From: Anaeramoeba flamelloides
Lineage: Eukaryota > Metamonada > Anaeramoebidae
Direction: 5' to 3'
NCBI GenBank assembly: GCA_027625915.1
Contig: JANTQA010000036.1
Coordinates: 5,477,001-5,541,000, forward strand
Length of the DNA: 64,000 nucleotides
Both the position numbers and the translations under genes were made by a program. This document shows, piece after piece, positions 1 to 12,100 of this stretch (position 1 is its first letter; every line of letters starts with the position of its first letter). The notes under the pieces are model-generated. The model saw only the letters and a program-made list of their open reading frames with translations. It was not told where the DNA came from and did not search any database.

Positions 1-3000
1 AAGTAGATGATTTTAATCAAATGTATGAATTATATGATCCCTTTGCTGTTATGTTTTTCTTTAGAAACAAATTGATTCAAGTCGATAGCGGAACAGGTAA
101 TAATAACAAAATCAATTTCAAAATTACCGACAAACAAGAATTAATTGATGTAACTTTTGAATTTTCTTTTTTACAAGAACTTTCTTTTTTTTTTTTCTTT
201 TCTTTTGTTTTTTTGGTTTGCTTGTTAGGTTTACTACAGCAACTTTGAATTGTTCTATTCACGAAAACAGAGTTTTTTTTCGTCTCTGACAGTAAAAGAA
301 AATAGACAAGAAAAGGACATAAATATGTCCAACAATTAAACAACTGTTTGATTTAAAATATCTTATTGCCATCTGAATGAAAATAGATTTTTTTTTCCAT
401 TATCCCTGAGTTCAAAGTTACACCAAAAAAAACCAGTGAAATACTCCCTAAACAGAACCAAAAATTACAAGTATTCAAATTAACATAATACAGAGTCTTG
501 TCATATAGTCAATAATTATAGAACCTTTAAAGAAATTATCAACTTTTCTTTTGAAGATGATAGGTACATTTTACCAATTTTGGAATCCAAAAGTTTATTC
601 AGAAACTGAATCATTAAAATAATTTCTTTAACTGAAAACACGTAATATTTTAATAAAGATGGGAGTTGTGAGATATATCCTAGTATAATATATTTACATG
701 CCAATAAAAAAATGGAAATCCAAAAATAATCAAAAAATTGATCAAGAAAAAATAAAAAAAATCATTTATTCCCTGATCTTGTCTGTGTAAAATATTTTAT
801 ACAATTAACTCTCCTTTACTCAGTTTTTATTTTAAAATTCTTCCTGTAAAAACTATTATTTGAAAAATTTTTTGAGAAACAAATTACTTTCTATTTCTAA
901 AGAATTTTCAAAAATGAATTTTAATTCCAATTTTCATTTAATTCATCTAATTTTAGTTTTGATTAAAGGGAATCGGATACTATTTATTGAATTCCTTTTT
1001 AGATAAATAAGATTTTTTGGACATATTTGTTTGATTTTATAATTATTTTTTTTTACTCAAAATCGAAAACTCAAAATAATTCTCAATAAAGATTTAAATT
1101 TTATTCTCAATATTTTCTTTTTTTTTTTTCGAATTCTTAAATATGTTTATAAACCATTTTCCAGTCAAAGGGTCCCAATTGTAGGAACTGAATTACATGT
1201 GTTTAAAGAGTTGAATCGATATTGGAAGAAAAAATTTATTTTGAAAATTTCAAAAATTAAATGATTTTTTCACATTTTTTCACATTTTTGTTTTTTTTTT
1301 TTTCGATTATTTTTTTAAAACGTTACTCAGTTGCAAAAAATTTTTTTATTGCAAGATCTTTAGTCACTTGGTAAAAATGTGTTGTTCTAATGTTATTTAA
1401 ACAGTGAAAATGATTGTATAGAAATCATTTTGATTTCGATTGGAATTTTATTTGATCTTCAATAGAAGATCAAAACGAACATTGTTGTTTTTCTCAATAG
1501 TGCCGTAAGAATTTGGGTTTTTCAATTTTAAAGAAAATATATTAATTTATTAGTTTTACTTCAGACAGATATCAAATATTCTTTGATGCATATTATTCTA
1601 CTTATTTCTTATTTGTTCTTCAAAGGTCAATTCTAAAAAATAATTGATATTTGAAAAAAATGTTGGGCACCTTTGACTGAAACAAAGTTTATTTTTTTTT
1701 TCAATTTTTTTTTTCCTCTAGTTGAATTTTTTGTCGTTATTTTTTGATTTCAATAATCCAATCATCTGCCAAAATTTTTGAAGCCTTATTCTTTGGTGTT
1801 ATTTTGATAAAAATATTTTAAAACAGAATTTCGAAAAACAAATTTGCAAAAAATAGTTTGGGTTAAAAAAAAAATAAATTGGAATGCGCCGAGAAATAGT
1901 CAAGGTAATCTCTTAGATGATCTTTGAAATTAAGAAGATAAAGAAACATCTTCTAAAATATACTTTTGGTGAAATTTTTTTTTTTCATTTTTGATTTCAA
2001 AAAGTTTATATTTGAAATGTGATTGTTTTTGTTTTGCCTTCAAAAACAAATATTTTGTTTAACATACACACCTTTTCGGTTCGATTTTTATTGGTTTATT
2101 CTCTTTGATTAATTTCCATTCACCGTTACACATTTCTCGATTCAAAACATAATTTAATAAAACCAAAAATTTAATCACAAAAAAATGTTCAAAAAATCAA
2201 AAAATTTTAGATTCTAGCTCTGATTTACTTTGGATTCGTTTTCTTTTCACAAATAGAGCAAGTGGATGATATTTTAGTTTCAAAGTTTCAATATCCTGTG
2301 ACACTCAAAAAATCTTTTTTCAGTAATGTTATTTGCAATTAAATTATTCAAAAATGGTAAAATGCAACTACTTCCTTAATGGATTAATCACTCCATGAAT
2401 TTCCTTCATACCTGATGAGTGACTGGCCAACTAAAAATGATAATAAGAAAATGCACTTCTTTTGGATGGAAAAATGAAAAGAAAGTATGCTAAAGAGATA
2501 AATTCTTTCAATACTGAAGTTTCAAATTTTCATCATGAACTCAAAAACATAAAAATTCAAAAAAAAAATTATGGATTTCTTTGTTTAATTTCGACATGTT
2601 TAAACTTTTTTTATTTGAAGAAAACAAATACTTTTCTTAAAGTACACAATTAATTTAATTCGAGTTAATCTAATTTTTGGTTATTTTGTAACACTCTATA
2701 TTTGACAAAGTAAGGGTTTTGTAATATTCTGGAGAAAAATAACTCATTTAAGAAATGAAAAAATAATGAAAAAAAAAATCCTATTTCAAAAAGAAAATTT
2801 ACACCAGAATGACTGTACCCTTAATTCATTTTGTATTATACATCTTACAACTTTATGAAAAATAAAATTAAATATCTAAAATTGATTCTTGTATCTTTTT
2901 TCATTTTTAAAACCATTTAATCTTAACTAAATTCCAATAAATAGGTTGCCGAATTGGTTTACAGGGGCGCTAGAAAAGGGAAAGGCTTGGTTGAAAATGT

Positions 3001-3031
3001 TTATGACCATTCAACAAAATTCAATTATTAG
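1..3031 (+). CDS. DIM1: DIM1 / U5 snRNP 15-kDa protein (TXNL4A family), 5' partial, two exons visible
   Basis: DIM1 is a thioredoxin-fold component of the U5 snRNP and tri-snRNP, needed for pre-mRNA splicing in the nucleus. The window opens inside the gene. The first exon (1-149) reads VDDFNQMYELYDP, then MFFFRNK and GTGNNNKIN, all hallmark stretches of the family. The second exon (2945-3031) gives VAELVYRGARKGKG, ends DHSTKFNY and stops with TAG. Donor GTAACT at 150 and acceptor ATAG ending at 2944 join in phase 0 (QELID|VAELVYRG), matching the family with no gap. About 78 C-terminal codons are present; the N-terminal half lies off the window. The odd point is the 2795-bp intron in a gene of about 140 codons. 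The identification is by recall of the human protein and is secure; only the splice sites are inferred. Confidence 0.95.
150..2944 (+). other. 2.8-kb DIM1 intron carrying a TIR transposon
   Basis: A GT-AG intron of 2795 bp. Its middle is a diverged transposon copy (555-2378). The rest is AT-rich sequence with T and A runs. No exon-like reading frame is visible in it on either strand. Confidence 0.85.
555..2378. mobile_element. Non-autonomous TIR element, family R1, copy A (in DIM1 intron)
   Basis: The ends are inverted repeats. Near the left end is TAGGTACATTTTACC; the right end in reverse complement reads TAGTTGCATTTTACC. The same ends and much of the interior recur at 57485-58718 (left GTAGGTACATTTTACC; right, reversed, GTAGGCACATTTTACC). 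Shared inner landmarks are TTCTTTTCACAAATAGAGCA and CAAAAATTTAATC near the right end and a copy of TTTCTTTAACT near the left. Copy A is about 0.6 kb longer than copy B in the middle. No ORF is apparent. The superfamily is not assigned, since target duplications could not be read. Both copies are clearly diverged, so this is an old family. Confidence 0.75.
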
Positions 3032-3282
3032 CAAAAAATGTACCTTAATTTTTTTGATAATTCCAACCTAACCAAACCAATTTTAAAAATTTTTTTCTTC
3101 AGATTTAGATTTGATTATAACATAGAAATTGAATTTAATATACTGAATTTTAAAAAATATATACACTTTAAAAAATATACCCACTCTAATAAACATTTGA
3201 AAATTATAAAATTATTTTTTTTTTTATTTTCTCCGTGATTTATTACATTTCTTTTCTGTCATCTTTTTCAAGATTGGTTTAT

Positions 3283-3347
3283 TTTTAAAATTTTACTTTC
3301 CATTTGAATTTTAAAATTTTACTTTTCATTTGGATTTTAAAATTTTG
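3283..3347. repeat. 26-nt tandem repeat, about 2.5 units
   Basis: Units begin TTTTAAAATTTTACTTTYC and continue with ATTTGRA. Two full units and a half are in direct head-to-tail order with one or two differences. Confidence 0.8.
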
Positions 3348-4119
3348 TATCTATTGATCGATATCGCCAAGGTTAAAAATATCAATGAATCAATAAATAA
3401 AAAGATATCCCAACAATCATCAGCAATAGTGATTGGAAGACAATTTTATTGGAAAATATTTATAATTTAAGCCATATCCTCCAAACTTGAATAGAGTTAA
3501 AAAAATGATTTAACCAAATACAACTTAATAGATAATGGAGTTTTCCATCAAAATATTTCAAATTTGTGGGTATTGTTAAATGTTAACAAAAGATTCTATT
3601 TTTTTACAGACTAATACTTTTTTTTGATGAATAAATACTTTTTTGGCGAATGAGTGTTTTTGTTGAAAAAGTTGTTTTTTAGCAAAAAAGTCCAAGTTTT
3701 CACAGAAAAATACTTTTTTTTGTGAGAAAATGTTTCAAATAAGAGGTTAGGTTGAGAAATACCAAATCAATTTAAAGATCTTTTTGTTTAAGATCTTAAT
3801 TTAAAAAAATATTTCTTGAGAAATAAAACCAAAATAAAAGATTTAATACCATTAATTGAATTTTTTTAAATAGTTCAATAAAAAGAAAAGAAAGGAGAAG
3901 AAAAAAAAATTGATTTCTTTTGAAAAATAATTAAAATTCCAAATGAAGAGATAAAAAAATTTTTTAAAAAATAAATTTGAAAATGTTTTGAAAAAAACAC
4001 ACTTTTTGTGTATAGTCATTATAAAAAAGGGAAAACTATTTTTTTTTATGAGATTTATCAGAATTAAAACTTTTTTAAAGTTTTATGTTTTGAGAATAGG
4101 AAACTTTTTTAAAAAAAGG

Positions 4120-4310
4120 TGCTTTTCTTCACACCCTGAATCTAAACCACATTTAAAGGTTGATTCCTTCACCTTATTAAAACAGTGAACTTTCAAAACG
4201 TTTTAAAGGCCGATACTTGGCTTTATTCAAACAGAAAACTTTCAAAAAAGTTTTTAATTCTAAAAAAGTTTTCACTCTTTTAAAACAGAAAACTGAAAAA
4301 AATTTTTAAT
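4120..4310 (+). repeat. Dispersed repeat R5, copy 1
   Basis: Shares CTTTTCTTCAC, then CCACA.TT.AAGGTT, then GAAAACTTTCAAAAAAGTTT and TTCTAAAAAAGTTTTCACT, with 53340-53480 in the same orientation. It also matches 14470-14720 in reverse. Internally it repeats the AAAACTTTCAAAA block. Nature unknown; possibly the end of an old element. Confidence 0.6.
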
Positions 4311-4596
4311 ATGCTTATATTTTTTAAAACGACTGCAACTTTTTTTTAAATTATTATATTAATTGAAATTTAAAAATATTAGGAAAGGTTTTTTTTTTAT
4401 TTTCATTTTTTTTTTAAAAAAAAAGAAAAAGAAGTAATTTAAAAAATAATACCAAAAATGATAAAATCAACAAATACTAAAAAAAATAAACTGAACTAAT
4501 AAAATTTCTTTTGTATAATTTTTAAAAAAATTACAATATTGCTACTTAAAATAATAATTTACAAAAAGAAATATCAAAAAAAAAAATATTTTTGAA

Positions 4597-4637
4597 AAAA
4601 GAAAAAGAAAAAGAAAAAGAAAAAGAAAAAGAAAAAA
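4597..4637. repeat. (GAAAAA)n short tandem repeat
   Basis: About six consecutive GAAAAA units in the spacer next to the ankyrin gene end. Confidence 0.9.
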
Positions 4638-4977
4638 ACAATAGATGGGTAGATTGGTTGATGGATAAATTATAAAGGTTAACCCATAATTACAAATTAT
4701 ATAATACATAGAAATATTTTCAGAATAATATGGTAATAAATTAAGAAAATCGTAAATTTCAACATTTTTTTAATAGTTTTGTTAAACACTCTTGAATTAG
4801 TCAATTTTCGATCAGAATTAAAAAGACCAATTTTGATAAAGATCTGTATCTTAATATTTTTAAAGATTTTTATAATGATTGTTTTTTTTTTTTTAATTAT
4901 TGTTTTTTTCATAATTGTATTTTAAATAAAAGGACAGGCCAATTCATAATGTAAAAATAACTTTTGTCAAGAACTTT

Positions 4978-6192
4978 TTATTTTAATCTTCTTAATAAAT
5001 TTTCAGAAAGCAAATATATGGGGGTCTTACCTAAATTGTCTTGAATTTTTAATGGAGATCCCAAGTTTATTAATAATCGAATTAAATCAGTATCAATTTC
5101 TCCTTTACTTGAACAAATCCAATGTAAAGCAGTTTTACCGGCTTTATTTGTGATAGATAGATCCACCCCATTTTTCAAAAATAAGTTAATTTTTTCTCTT
5201 TCAGGATGTGCCACTTTGCAAATCCATTGCAGAGGGGTGTTGCCCTGTTTGTCTTGAACATTAAGATCTGAACCAGAATTAAATAGTAATTTGAGAATAT
5301 CTATATTTAAATTATAGACACAGGCATAGTGCAAAGGCGTGTACCCGTCCTGATCTCTACAATTCACCTCTGCACCTCTTTGGATCAATAAATTGATAAT
5401 TTTGAGATTTAGCCCATAAGCACAAGCAAAATGTAAGCATGTCGAGTTTGATGAAGTTTTTGAATTAACATTTGCGCCCTTTTTGATCAAGTACTTGGCC
5501 ATTTTCACCGTTAGGGGGCTATTGTGACAAGCCCAATGAAGTGGCTGCCATCCTGCGCTATCTGTCGATTGCAGATTTGCGCCTTTGGAGATAAAGAAAC
5601 GGATCAAATCAAATGTGCAGCTTTGGTTCAGGCAAACGAAATGGAATGGAGTTTGCCCCAACATGTCTGGGATGTTCACGTCTGCACCTTCCCCAATTAA
5701 AAACTTGATTACCTTAGGTGCGTTTTCAATTTTTCGAGACTCACAAACAAAGTGCAATGCAGTTTTCCCATCGTAGCGTTTCAAATTGATCTTTGCACCG
5801 TTTTGCAAGAGTAATTTGGCAATTTTTAAATTCGGCTTTGGGTGGGAACATACAAAATGGAAGGGCGTCCACCCACCTAATTGTCTTGAATTTACATGTG
5901 CCCCACAGTTGATCAAATATTGTACAATTTCAATCCCAGGCTCAACCTGATCCCTTAAGAGACGATGTAAAGGCGTATGTCTTGTTTGATCGACAGAATT
6001 TACATCACTTCGGCATTCTATTAAATGCTGTATAATCTCTAATTTGGGCTGAGAGCTACACACAATGTGAAGTGCTGTCATACCTTCGCCGTTCACCAAT
6101 TTTATTTTCTTGCGCCCAAATTTCTTTTTAATTTTCTTTTCGTTCCCAGTTTTCAATAATGTAACATCCTCAAGTTTGAGGCGAGTCGACAT
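4978..6192 (-). CDS. Ankyrin-repeat protein, 404 aa, intronless
   Basis: The protein is almost all ankyrin repeats, which form protein-binding solenoids. Eleven repeat cores are visible, at roughly 33-36-residue spacing: TALHIVC, TPLHRLL, TPFHFVC, TALHFVC, TPFHFVC, QPLHWAC, TCLHFAC, TPLHYAC, TPLQWIC, TALHWIC and a weak last TPIYLLS. The N-terminal 35 residues are basic (KKIKKKFGRKKIK), and the C-terminus is short (LRRLK). There is no signal peptide, membrane segment or second domain, so no specific function can be given. The first ATG of the frame (6192) starts the protein, and TAA ends it at 4978. Base composition is richer in G+C than the spacers on both sides, as expected for a real exon. 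Being intronless sets it apart from the copine next door. Confidence 0.93.
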   Translation of the reverse strand: MSTRLKLEDVTLLKTGNEKKIKKKFGRKKIKLVNGEGMTALHIVCSSQPKLEIIQHLIECRSDVNSVDQTRHTPLHRLLRDQVEPGIEIVQYLINCGAHVNSRQLGGWTPFHFVCSHPKPNLKIAKLLLQNGAKINLKRYDGKTALHFVCESRKIENAPKVIKFLIGEGADVNIPDMLGQTPFHFVCLNQSCTFDLIRFFISKGANLQSTDSAGWQPLHWACHNSPLTVKMAKYLIKKGANVNSKTSSNSTCLHFACAYGLNLKIINLLIQRGAEVNCRDQDGYTPLHYACVYNLNIDILKLLFNSGSDLNVQDKQGNTPLQWICKVAHPEREKINLFLKNGVDLSITNKAGKTALHWICSSKGEIDTDLIRLLINLGSPLKIQDNLGKTPIYLLSENLLRRLK

Positions 6193-9173
6193 ATTTGGTT
6201 GACAGAATACAACCTATTAATGTTATTGGAAATTTTGAGTTGAAAGGTTGCAAATTTATTTGGTTAAAAATTTCTTTATTTTAATTTTAATTGTTTTTTT
6301 TTTTAGACAACTTGCAAGAAAATTATTGTTAGTTTTTTTTGTGAGGCTAATTGAAAGGTTAATAATTTTTAAAATTTTTGATTTGTTTTCTTTTGTTGAT
6401 AATATGAATTGTTTCTCAAATAATGAGTGAAGGAATTAAATTCTTGTTAGAAGGATGATCTGATCACGACCAAGATTACAATTGAAAAAAAATGGTAAAA
6501 TTGAGTACAAAAGTTGATATTTTGACTGGGACCTTTGGTTATAATCCTTTCTGTTCTTCAAATTGAAATTATACATTTGTTTTTAAATAAAGATATTGTT
6601 TTTTTATTTTAAGGAGGCAAGTTCCAAAGAAATTCTTCTGATATATCACATAATGTAATCCCATCCTTTTATTTAAGGTGTTTACTATCTCTTGTCTGAG
6701 GAGTAAAAGAATTATATTTTTAATTTAGCCAAATAATTTATTTGTGGGGATTTTGTTGTGAAATTAACACACAAAGACTTGTTTAACACATGATTATTGT
6801 GATCAAAATAATGCGTGCACAACTACTATAATCCATGTTTTGGAATATAATCCGTGCTTTTTTTTCTTCTTGTTCCAAGGCAATATCCAATTTACTACCC
6901 AATAGTATACCTAAGTTCAAATCAATTTTGAAAGTAAACAAGTGGATTTTTTGTAGATTTTAAAATAGGAATGCAATTTGTATAGAATTTTTTGTAATAT
7001 TTCTCAATTTTTTTGAAATTTTTGGTATTTTTTGAATGATAAAAATAATTAGATAAAAATTTACTCTATTTTTGAAGATAAACTTTGCAATTTGATCCAT
7101 CATTTGTCGAATATATTTTTTAATAATAGAAATTTAAGAAACTAGTACAATATTTACTTATATTTTATTACCCATTTATTTGACCAATTAATTTATAGAA
7201 CACATCTATGTCAAGAAAACATACTTTTTATTCTGAAACACAGATTACATTTTTAAAAATACTTGATTTTGTCTACAGTATAATTAAAAATCATGTTTCT
7301 TTTTTATAGGTGTGTTCTATAAATTAATTGGTCAAATAAATGGGTAATAAAATATAAGTAAATATTGTACTAGTTTCTTAAATTTCTATTATTAAAAAAT
7401 ATATTCGACAAATGATGGATCAAATTGTAAAATTTCTCTTTAAAATTAAGACAATTTTGGTAAAAATATATCATTAAGAATATAATCATTATTGAAATAA
7501 CAAATTTTGTTGACAAATTGAGAAAAATTTTCTGAGAAATTTACAACATAATCATAACTAATTTAAAATTTACTAAAAATATCAAGAAGTTTTAACCCCC
7601 AAAAATGATGATAAACAGATATACTTTACGGGAGTGATTGATGTTGCTTTTTGAAACTCTAAGAAAAAAAATACGAGTTGAATTTTATAATTTTGGTTTT
7701 ATGTCATTAATACATGTTTTTTTGATTGCTGCAGTACTTAAATTGATTTTTTTTTTTTTTTACATTTAAAATTTCAATCCCTTTGCAAATACATTATAAA
7801 TAATTTCATATTTTTTTAAGTTTTTTATTCCTAAATTTGCACTTTTTCCAAAAATTATGTAAATTTTCCATGTGTGCCCTGGTAGGAGATACTTCTTTCC
7901 AGCTAAAAATGGATTTTTAATAACAAAAAAATTTCATTTCAATAAAAGAATAAACCTGTCTAAAGGTGAAAATAGAAATTTTTTAAATCAAAAATCATTC
8001 TTAAAAAATCAATTAAAAGAATAAACTCAAAGATCTTTATTCATTGATTAAAATGGATTTATTTACTATTATAAGTATCATATTCTGTTATAAAAGAACC
8101 TTTCCCTTTTATTTTATACCTAAAAAGTATCATAATTCTTGAAAAAAATCAAGTTTTGGTTGGTTGGGTTTAGTAATAATCATCTTTTTATTATTCGAGT
8201 TTGGCTTGGAAGAATGAAAAAAAAATGATATTGTTTGAAATGAGATAAATTAATATTGGGTGGTGAGAAGAAGTAAGATCATATCTAACTAGCACTAGAA
8301 AAAGATCATTATTTGGTTCTAACAGGAGAACAAAAACAAGGAGTTATAAAAAGTAATTTTTGAACAAATGAAACAATATGGGTTGATATGTATTTTTGGT
8401 ACTTGTAATTTATCTTGGAACTTTAAAGAACAAATATCAAACAAAAAAAAAATTCTTATTTTTATATTGATCTTTTCAAGAACTTTTCTTCAAAGAATCG
8501 TATTCACTCAATTTAGTTCACAAAAAAATCAAGTTAATTATTATCTTTTTATCATTGGAAACAAAAATTGGTTGAAATTATTGAGTGAAAAAAGTGATCA
8601 TATTTCATCCAAAAGGAGATATAAAATATTATTTGTTGATTTGATTGAAAATAATATAATGAATTATTATTTGAAGTTATTTTCCTTCTTCTTTTAATTG
8701 ATTTTTCTATTTACATTTACTTTTTTCTATAAAGGTTTACAATTTAATCTTGTGTTGAGCTTTTTTCTCAAGCATTTAATGTCAAAATTTATCTGAGCTA
8801 AATATAAAAAAATTACCCAAAATAAGTTTAGAAAATCAAATCTCAATAAAATCAATAAAAGTAGCTAAAATTTCAACAAATTTAACAACAATAATTTATT
8901 ATTCAGTTCATTCAAAAATTTGGGAAACATATTTTTTATTATTTTATTTCATTTTTTTTTTATATGTTTTGTATAAATTGGGTTAGGTCTATCAACATTA
9001 ATACTGAATAACTAACATTTTCTAATCTTTAGTTTTTAAAAATAATATAAAATGTAAATTAGAGAGAACAAGTATTATTATTTTGGAGAATTTAAATTTT
9101 AAAAAGTTTAAAAAAAAAAAAAAAAGAAATGATTATATGGAGGATAAAATTTTAAAAGAAAGATCCTTTAGAT
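6193..9173. other. Gene-free stretch upstream of the ankyrin gene, with a perfect long hairpin
   Basis: AT-rich spacer between the ankyrin start and the copine stop. It contains the 117-bp perfect inverted repeat at 7088-7427. At about 8620-8740 a stretch resembles the interior of the 33930-34363 element (shared TATTTGTTG.TTGATTGAAAAT and ATTATTTGAAGTTA). No gene is recognised; a 109-codon open frame here mostly overlaps this repeat. Confidence 0.7.
7088..7427. repeat. Perfect 117-bp inverted repeat with 106-nt loop
   Basis: Left arm 7088-7204 and right arm 7311-7427 are exact reverse complements over 117 bp, read base by base. The loop 7205-7310 is unrelated AT-rich sequence. Outside the arms the match stops at once on the left and continues only with mismatches on the loop side. 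Perfect arms in otherwise fast-drifting spacer DNA mean it is recent or maintained. It could be a palindromic transposon or a hairpin RNA source; no target duplication is evident. Confidence 0.95.
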
Positions 9174-12100
9174 TTAATTTTTTTTTTGTTGCATCATTTG
9201 TTGTTGCTGTTGGTTTTGATTCATACGCATTCCTTGGTTCATATTATTCATATTCAATCCTTGATTTTGCATCATCATTCTTTGTTGGTTTTGCATCATC
9301 ATCATTTGCTGTTGCTGTTGGTTTTGATTCATACCCATTCCTTGGTTCATATTATTGTTGTTCGTTCCCTGCTGGAATCCACCCATACCCATACCTGTTT
9401 GTTTCATCATCCCCATACCCATACCCATTCCTTGATTTTGCATCATCATTCTTTGTTGATTCCCCATTCCCATCATCATTTGCTGCTGCTGCTGCTGTTG
9501 TTGTTGGATCTGTCGTTGCTGTTGCTGTTGTTGTTGAAGTATTTGCTGCTGCTGTTGCTGTTGCTGCAAGATTTTTTGTTGCTGTTGGGAATCTCTTGGT
9601 CCAGAAACTTGGATTTGATTTTGTTGGAGAACAATTGGTGGGTTTGGTTTTATTCCTTTACTTTTAAAATATCCCATAACCTGTTCTGGAATTTCAGCTA
9701 AGGTTTCCCTCGCCAAAGTCTCGGGGCCTTGAGTTTTAAAGTCTCTAAAGGCTACAAATTGAACGATGTCTCTGGCTGCCTTCTTGCCCTCGTAGGATAC
9801 CCTTACATCATCGCCATCAAGCTCTTCCATTTTATCGAAGTTGGCTGGGCCAACGCCTACAATTACAATAGAAATTGGCAAATTGGATGCTTCAACAATA
9901 GCTTTCTTTGTTTGGGCCATGTCAGAAATCTCACCATCAGTGATAAATAAAAGTACAAAATATTTTTGCTCATTACTATTTTTTAGAGAATTGCGAACGA
10001 TGCCCGCAACAGAATTAATAATTGGTGAAAAATTTGTAGGTCCCCATAACGAAAAGCTTGGCCAATTGAAAACGTTATTATAAGATTGAAGAATTCCTCT
10101 TACTCCTTGAATTTGTGGATTATTTGTATTCCCATTTAATGGGAAGCAATGACTAACTTTTCCATTAATTTTGGCTCCAAATCCAAAGGTAGGAAACATT
10201 TGATCCTGATCATAGTTGGCTAAAATTGATCCACATGTGGTAATTGCATTTTGATAATCATTTACAGTATAAGAATCACTATAATAAATTATTAATGAAG
10301 AAGAAAAAAAAAAAAAAAATTATTTTGATTCAATTAGATTAACTGATAATTGCTAAAGGGGGGGGAGAAGGGAGATAAAGGAAAGAAAAAAAAAAAATTC
10401 TAAAAACTTTACTCAAAATGAAAAAGAATCTTTAGAGAAGAATTTTGAACCAAAAGTTAAAATAAAAAGAATTAATAATAATTATTTTGATAGTAGCAAT
10501 GGGTTATATTTAGAAGTTTCAGAATACTGTAATGTTTCAACAAAAAATAATTTTCTGAATTTTTGTCATTATAAAGAAAAATTAAAAAAAAAAAAACCCA
10601 TTTGAAAGAATTTATCACATATTTATTATTAAGATATTTTATTTTAATTCTCAAGATTTGGATATATTGTCTTTTTCCAATTAATAATGGAAAATTTTTA
10701 TTTCAAATTCTCAAAATATTTTACTAACAACCAGTTGAAAAAAAAATAAAGACAGTGTTCAGAATCAATCTGTAAAAACATTTCTAGAGATTTAATTAAG
10801 CTTCTTTATTGAACTTTGAGATGAAATTTTTAATTATGGCAATGTGGTTTTTGTAATATTTATAAAATAATTATAAACTCCAATTCAAAATTTTTAACAC
10901 ACACCAAAATTCAATTTTTTTAAAAAAAAAATCTTATTTAATAAATTCTTGAAGAAATACTAAATTAGAACCATTCACTGATTGCAATATACATTTACTT
11001 ATAAATTACAATACTAATAAAATAAAAAATAAACAATTATCAATACTAATAAATCATCGGTGTATCTCAAAAATTTTGGAGAGAGAAAAACAAATAAAAT
11101 TGTATTGTTAAATTTGTTTAAATTCTATTAACAATTATTGATCGATCAAAAGGTTGGATACCATCAAACTAATTTTATTTGAGTTTTCTCTTTAATTGGA
11201 TCCAACTTTAACCTTAATCAATCATTGGGAAAAAAAAATCCAGATCTAACGAAACAGATTACGCAATTGGGAAAATGAAATGAAAACAATAAAAACTAAA
11301 AAGATAAAAAAATGATTTGAATATTTTACTAAAATCAAAATTTAGTTCCAATTTGAATGAAATTGTATTATTGTTAATTCTTTGGAACTATTTTAGATGT
11401 GCGAAGAATTTTGGAATTTTAGTTTACTTTCTTTTTCCAATTAATAAGAGAAAATTTTTATTGAATTTTCACAAACAATACTACAATTATTGGGCAAAAA
11501 AATACAAGATCTTTGACAAAATCAATTGGAAATGAAAATTTTTGATAAGGAATTAATTTAGCTATTCTTTAGTGAACCTTGAGATAAAATGAAAATTTTT
11601 TTATTTTGAATTTCAGAGTAAAGATAAGAAATTAAATTCTAATAATGATCAGAGATGTTAAAAGTATTTTTAAATCAATTCTTAATCAAAATAAAACCTC
11701 GAAAAGAAATTGGCTGAATTAAAACAATTGTTGTGAAAATACAGTTATTTTAAAAAGAGTGGAAATAAAAAGTCCATAAAAATTTTTTTTTAGTGAGATT
11801 GTTTCCATTTCTTCTTTTAAACTGTTTTTGGGTCACGTTTTAAATTTTTTTGTGTCAACTCATGTTTTTAAAATGAAAATAATTTTGAAAAAGAGTTTAT
11901 CTTAACCAGAATCGTATTAATAACATGAATATTTTTTTTATGATATTTGAAGGATAAAAAGGAAAAATTTTCAATTCCTTTTTTTCGGACTTTTGTTTGA
12001 CAAAAATTGATTTCAGAAATAGATTGTAATTTATTTTTTCTTACTTTGTCCCCTTTTTTTTATTCGTATATATTGAGTTTACTAAGAATTCTAAATAAAA

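Larger units (their letters stand above)
3032..4977. other. Gene-free stretch between DIM1 and the ankyrin gene (tail to tail)
   Basis: AT-rich. It holds a 26-nt tandem repeat of about 2.5 units (3283-3347), a copy of dispersed repeat R5 (about 4120-4310) and a short GAAAAA tandem repeat (about 4597-4637). No gene is recognisable. Confidence 0.7.

Noticed and set aside
8368-8697. 109-codon + strand frame
   Set aside because: Its right half matches the interior of MITE M2 and the peptide has no recognisable domain.
9083-9701. Two + strand frames opposite the copine tail
   Set aside because: Antisense of the Q/M-rich exon; the minus-strand copine frame is continuous and conserved.
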